The notes below the pieces were generated by a model, which was not told the DNA's origin, searched no databases, and was given only the letters and a program-made list of their open reading frames with translations. The translations under genes were made by a program, and so were the position numbers. A stretch of 7,687 nt of DNA from Cyclobacteriaceae bacterium (GTDB lineage Bacteria > Bacteroidota > Bacteroidia > Cytophagales > Cyclobacteriaceae), in contig CANHCD010000083.1 of assembly GCA_947458795.1 (NCBI GenBank), positions 1 through 7,687 on the forward strand. The letters are read 5' to 3'. Position 1 is the first letter of the stretch; each line of letters opens with the position of its first letter. Positions 6,431 through 7,687 of the stretch are shown piece by piece.

Positions 6431-7173
6431 AGATCTCTTGCATAGCCATCGATGACGAGCCTTTGGCGCTTGACTTGCTCACCAAATTTATTCGGCAAAC
6501 TACCTTTTTAGAGCTAAAAGGCTCCTTTTCCAATGCCATCGAAGCCTTGGGATTCCTTAATCTAGAGGAAGTCAACTTGGTATTTATGGATATTCAGATG
6601 CCTGATCTTTCGGGCATGGAGCTGGCACGAGTGCTGGATGGCAAGAAAAATTCGGGCAATACCCGCGTGATTTTTTGCACGGCTTACCACCAATTTGCCT
6701 TGGAAGGCTATAAAGTAGATGCTTTGGATTACCTGCTCAAGCCTTACAGCTACGAAGATTTTTTGACCGCTGCCACCAAAGCTTATCAGTATTTTGGGAG
6801 GATTGGGCAGTCCATTTCGCCCAGCTTACACAGTACCTCAAGCACTCCGGCTGACTATATTTTCCTGAAGGTAGAGTACCAATTGGTGAAAGTGGTACTC
6901 AAGGACATTACCCACATTGAAGCCTATAAGGATTATGTGAAGGTGCATTTGAAATCCAAAAATCACCCTTTGCTATCGCTTACTTCCATGAAGAATATGG
7001 AAGAGCTACTCCCAAAGGATCGATTTATGCGGGTGCATCGCTCCTTTATCGTATCGCTGGACCACATCGACTCCATTTCCAAAAATGTAATTCACATTGG
7101 AAGCCAACCCATCACCGTGGGTGACTTGTACAAAGAGCAGTTTACCGAATTTGTGAGTCGCTGGACGAATTGA
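6427..7173 (+). CDS. LytTR-family response regulator
   Basis: A 248-residue cytoplasmic DNA-binding response regulator, partner of the kinase whose stop codon it overlaps. The receiver domain (about 3-122) has the acidic cluster Asp9-Asp10-Glu11 in AIDDEP, phospho-acceptor Asp55 in VFMDIQMPDLSG, the switch Thr85 in FCTAYHQFALEGY and Lys105 in DYLLKPY. A Ser/Thr-rich linker (129-142) leads to the LytTR domain (about 145-245), with FLKVEYQLVKVVLKDITHIE, AYKDYVKVHL and the hallmark FMRVHRSFIVSLDHID. Length and architecture are normal for the AgrA/LytR type. LytTR proteins bind paired direct repeats near promoters. The control region at 5090-5350 is the obvious place to look for sites, including autoregulation, but none is established here. 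Confidence 0.94.
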   Translation: MKISCIAIDDEPLALDLLTKFIRQTTFLELKGSFSNAIEALGFLNLEEVNLVFMDIQMPDLSGMELARVLDGKKNSGNTRVIFCTAYHQFALEGYKVDALDYLLKPYSYEDFLTAATKAYQYFGRIGQSISPSLHSTSSTPADYIFLKVEYQLVKVVLKDITHIEAYKDYVKVHLKSKNHPLLSLTSMKNMEELLPKDRFMRVHRSFIVSLDHIDSISKNVIHIGSQPITVGDLYKEQFTEFVSRWTN

Positions 7174-7196
7174 ACGGCCCAATGCTGATTTGAGCT

Positions 7197-7223
7197 AATT
7201 CTCTTAAAAACGATTTGAGAATT
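7197..7223 (+). terminator. Weak hairpin after the response regulator, possible terminator
   Basis: AATTCTC (7197-7203) and GAGAATT (7217-7223) can pair around a 13-nt loop. The stem is AT-rich, and the T-run (TATTTTTT at 7233-7240) is separated from it by about nine bases, so it is a poor intrinsic terminator. It is the only structure seen in the 65-bp gap between these convergent genes, and no better terminator is visible for either gene. Confidence 0.22.
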
Positions 7224-7238
7224 TATGGGGTGTATTTT

Positions 7239-7687
7239 TTAGAGGTATCCAGTCTCAATTAATTGATCTGGTACAATCCCAATCCTATGAAAAATTTGTT
7301 TTGCCTCAACTTGTAACTCATTTTCAGATGTACTTCCATCAAATCCCTTGGTTTCAATTTCCAAGAAAACCCCACCCGTTACTGGCAAGTCAAGGTGAAT
7401 TGTGGAGTTTTTAAGTTGAAATATTTTTCTAGTTTTTTTGATTTCCCCAATAAGCTCTGAAGTTTCAAATAGCAAGTTGATTTCAGGATTACTTGGATTA
7501 AGATCATAGCGAAATACCCTTGTCTTCTCAATCTCCCCAATTTTTATTCGTTCATAATGGGTGATTAAGCTTCGAATTGTACTTTTTCTATACTTCAACT
7601 TTCCCTTTGGAACCCTAAAATAAAAATCATGTTGAAAATCCTCAGCAATAAAATTTGCACCTATATCCTGCAGCTTTTTTTCAATAA
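7239..7687 (-). CDS. CYTH-domain protein (class IV adenylate cyclase / triphosphatase superfamily), N-terminus beyond window
   Basis: A member of the CYTH (triphosphate tunnel metalloenzyme) superfamily, whose members include CyaB-type adenylate cyclases, thiamine triphosphatases and inorganic triphosphatases. The specific reaction cannot be told here. The minus-strand frame is open to the window edge and gives 148 residues. The TTG at 7598 is an internal Leu, because the codons before it read HDFYFRVPKGKLKYRKS, the family's 'xDxYFxxPxGxLKxR' segment. Further marks are KKTRKIFQLKN, then IHLDLPVTGGVFLEIE with the paired glutamates expected to bind metal, and a C-terminal helix ending IGIVPDQLIETGYL, typical of the CyaB-like group. 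Full-length members run about 170-180 residues, so roughly 20-30 are missing, including the ExExK motif. GC over five counted lines is about 35%, below its neighbours. Confidence 0.82.
   Translation of the reverse strand, partial: IEKKLQDIGANFIAEDFQHDFYFRVPKGKLKYRKSTIRSLITHYERIKIGEIEKTRVFRYDLNPSNPEINLLFETSELIGEIKKTRKIFQLKNSTIHLDLPVTGGVFLEIETKGFDGSTSENELQVEAKQIFHRIGIVPDQLIETGYL

Noticed and set aside
7596..7598. TTG as start of a 119-residue protein at the right edge
   Set aside because: The in-frame codons upstream continue to the window end and encode the conserved CYTH segment HDFYFRVPKGK, so the TTG is internal.
1..7687. Mobile elements, CRISPR arrays, tRNA/rRNA genes, toxin-antitoxin or defence modules
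   Set aside because: No transposase, integrase, spaced identical repeats, cloverleaf or defence-type domain was seen on either strand.

Overview
The window looks like ordinary chromosomal DNA from a member of the Bacteroidota, most likely a Cytophagales/Cyclobacteriaceae-type marine or aquatic bacterium. Pointers to this are an outer-membrane beta-barrel receptor with an N-terminal carboxypeptidase-regulatory-like domain, a LytS-type kinase overlapping a LytTR response regulator, no Shine-Dalgarno sequences before the starts, and candidate promoters of the TTTG/TAnnTTTG type. The genus call is inference from protein style; no search was run. Hand counts of sample lines put GC in the mid-40s for the response regulator and near 35% in the last 450 bases.

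Left part (1-2570). A Sad/YneI-type succinate-semialdehyde dehydrogenase, cut at its 5' end by the window edge, is followed after 86 bp by the beta subunit of the pyruvate dehydrogenase E1 component. The gap holds a candidate promoter and two TTTG/CAAA dyads about two helical turns apart. After pdhB come two stacked intrinsic terminators. The first is nearly symmetrical and could serve both directions. The second has its T-tract on the minus strand and serves the convergent receptor gene.

Middle part (2570-7173). A TonB-dependent-receptor-like outer-membrane protein of 839 residues is on the minus strand. It diverges from a two-gene plus-strand operon made of a four-TM LytS-family sensor kinase and a LytTR response regulator joined by a 4-bp ATGA overlap. 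The 261-bp divergent control region carries candidate promoters for both sides, an imperfect dyad over the kinase promoter, and a repeated GGTACYCAAA box, one copy of which touches the receptor's -33 element. The layout suggests, but does not prove, that the kinase/regulator pair controls the receptor gene.

Right edge (7239-7687). A convergent minus-strand gene encodes the C-terminal 148 residues of a CYTH-domain protein (class IV adenylate cyclase / triphosphatase superfamily). Its N-terminus lies beyond the window.

I found no mobile element, CRISPR array, RNA gene or defence system. Nothing in the window amounts to a clearly new system. The points most worth checking are the architecture of the divergent control region, the basic/Gly-rich C-terminal tail on the receptor, and the paired dyads before pdhB.
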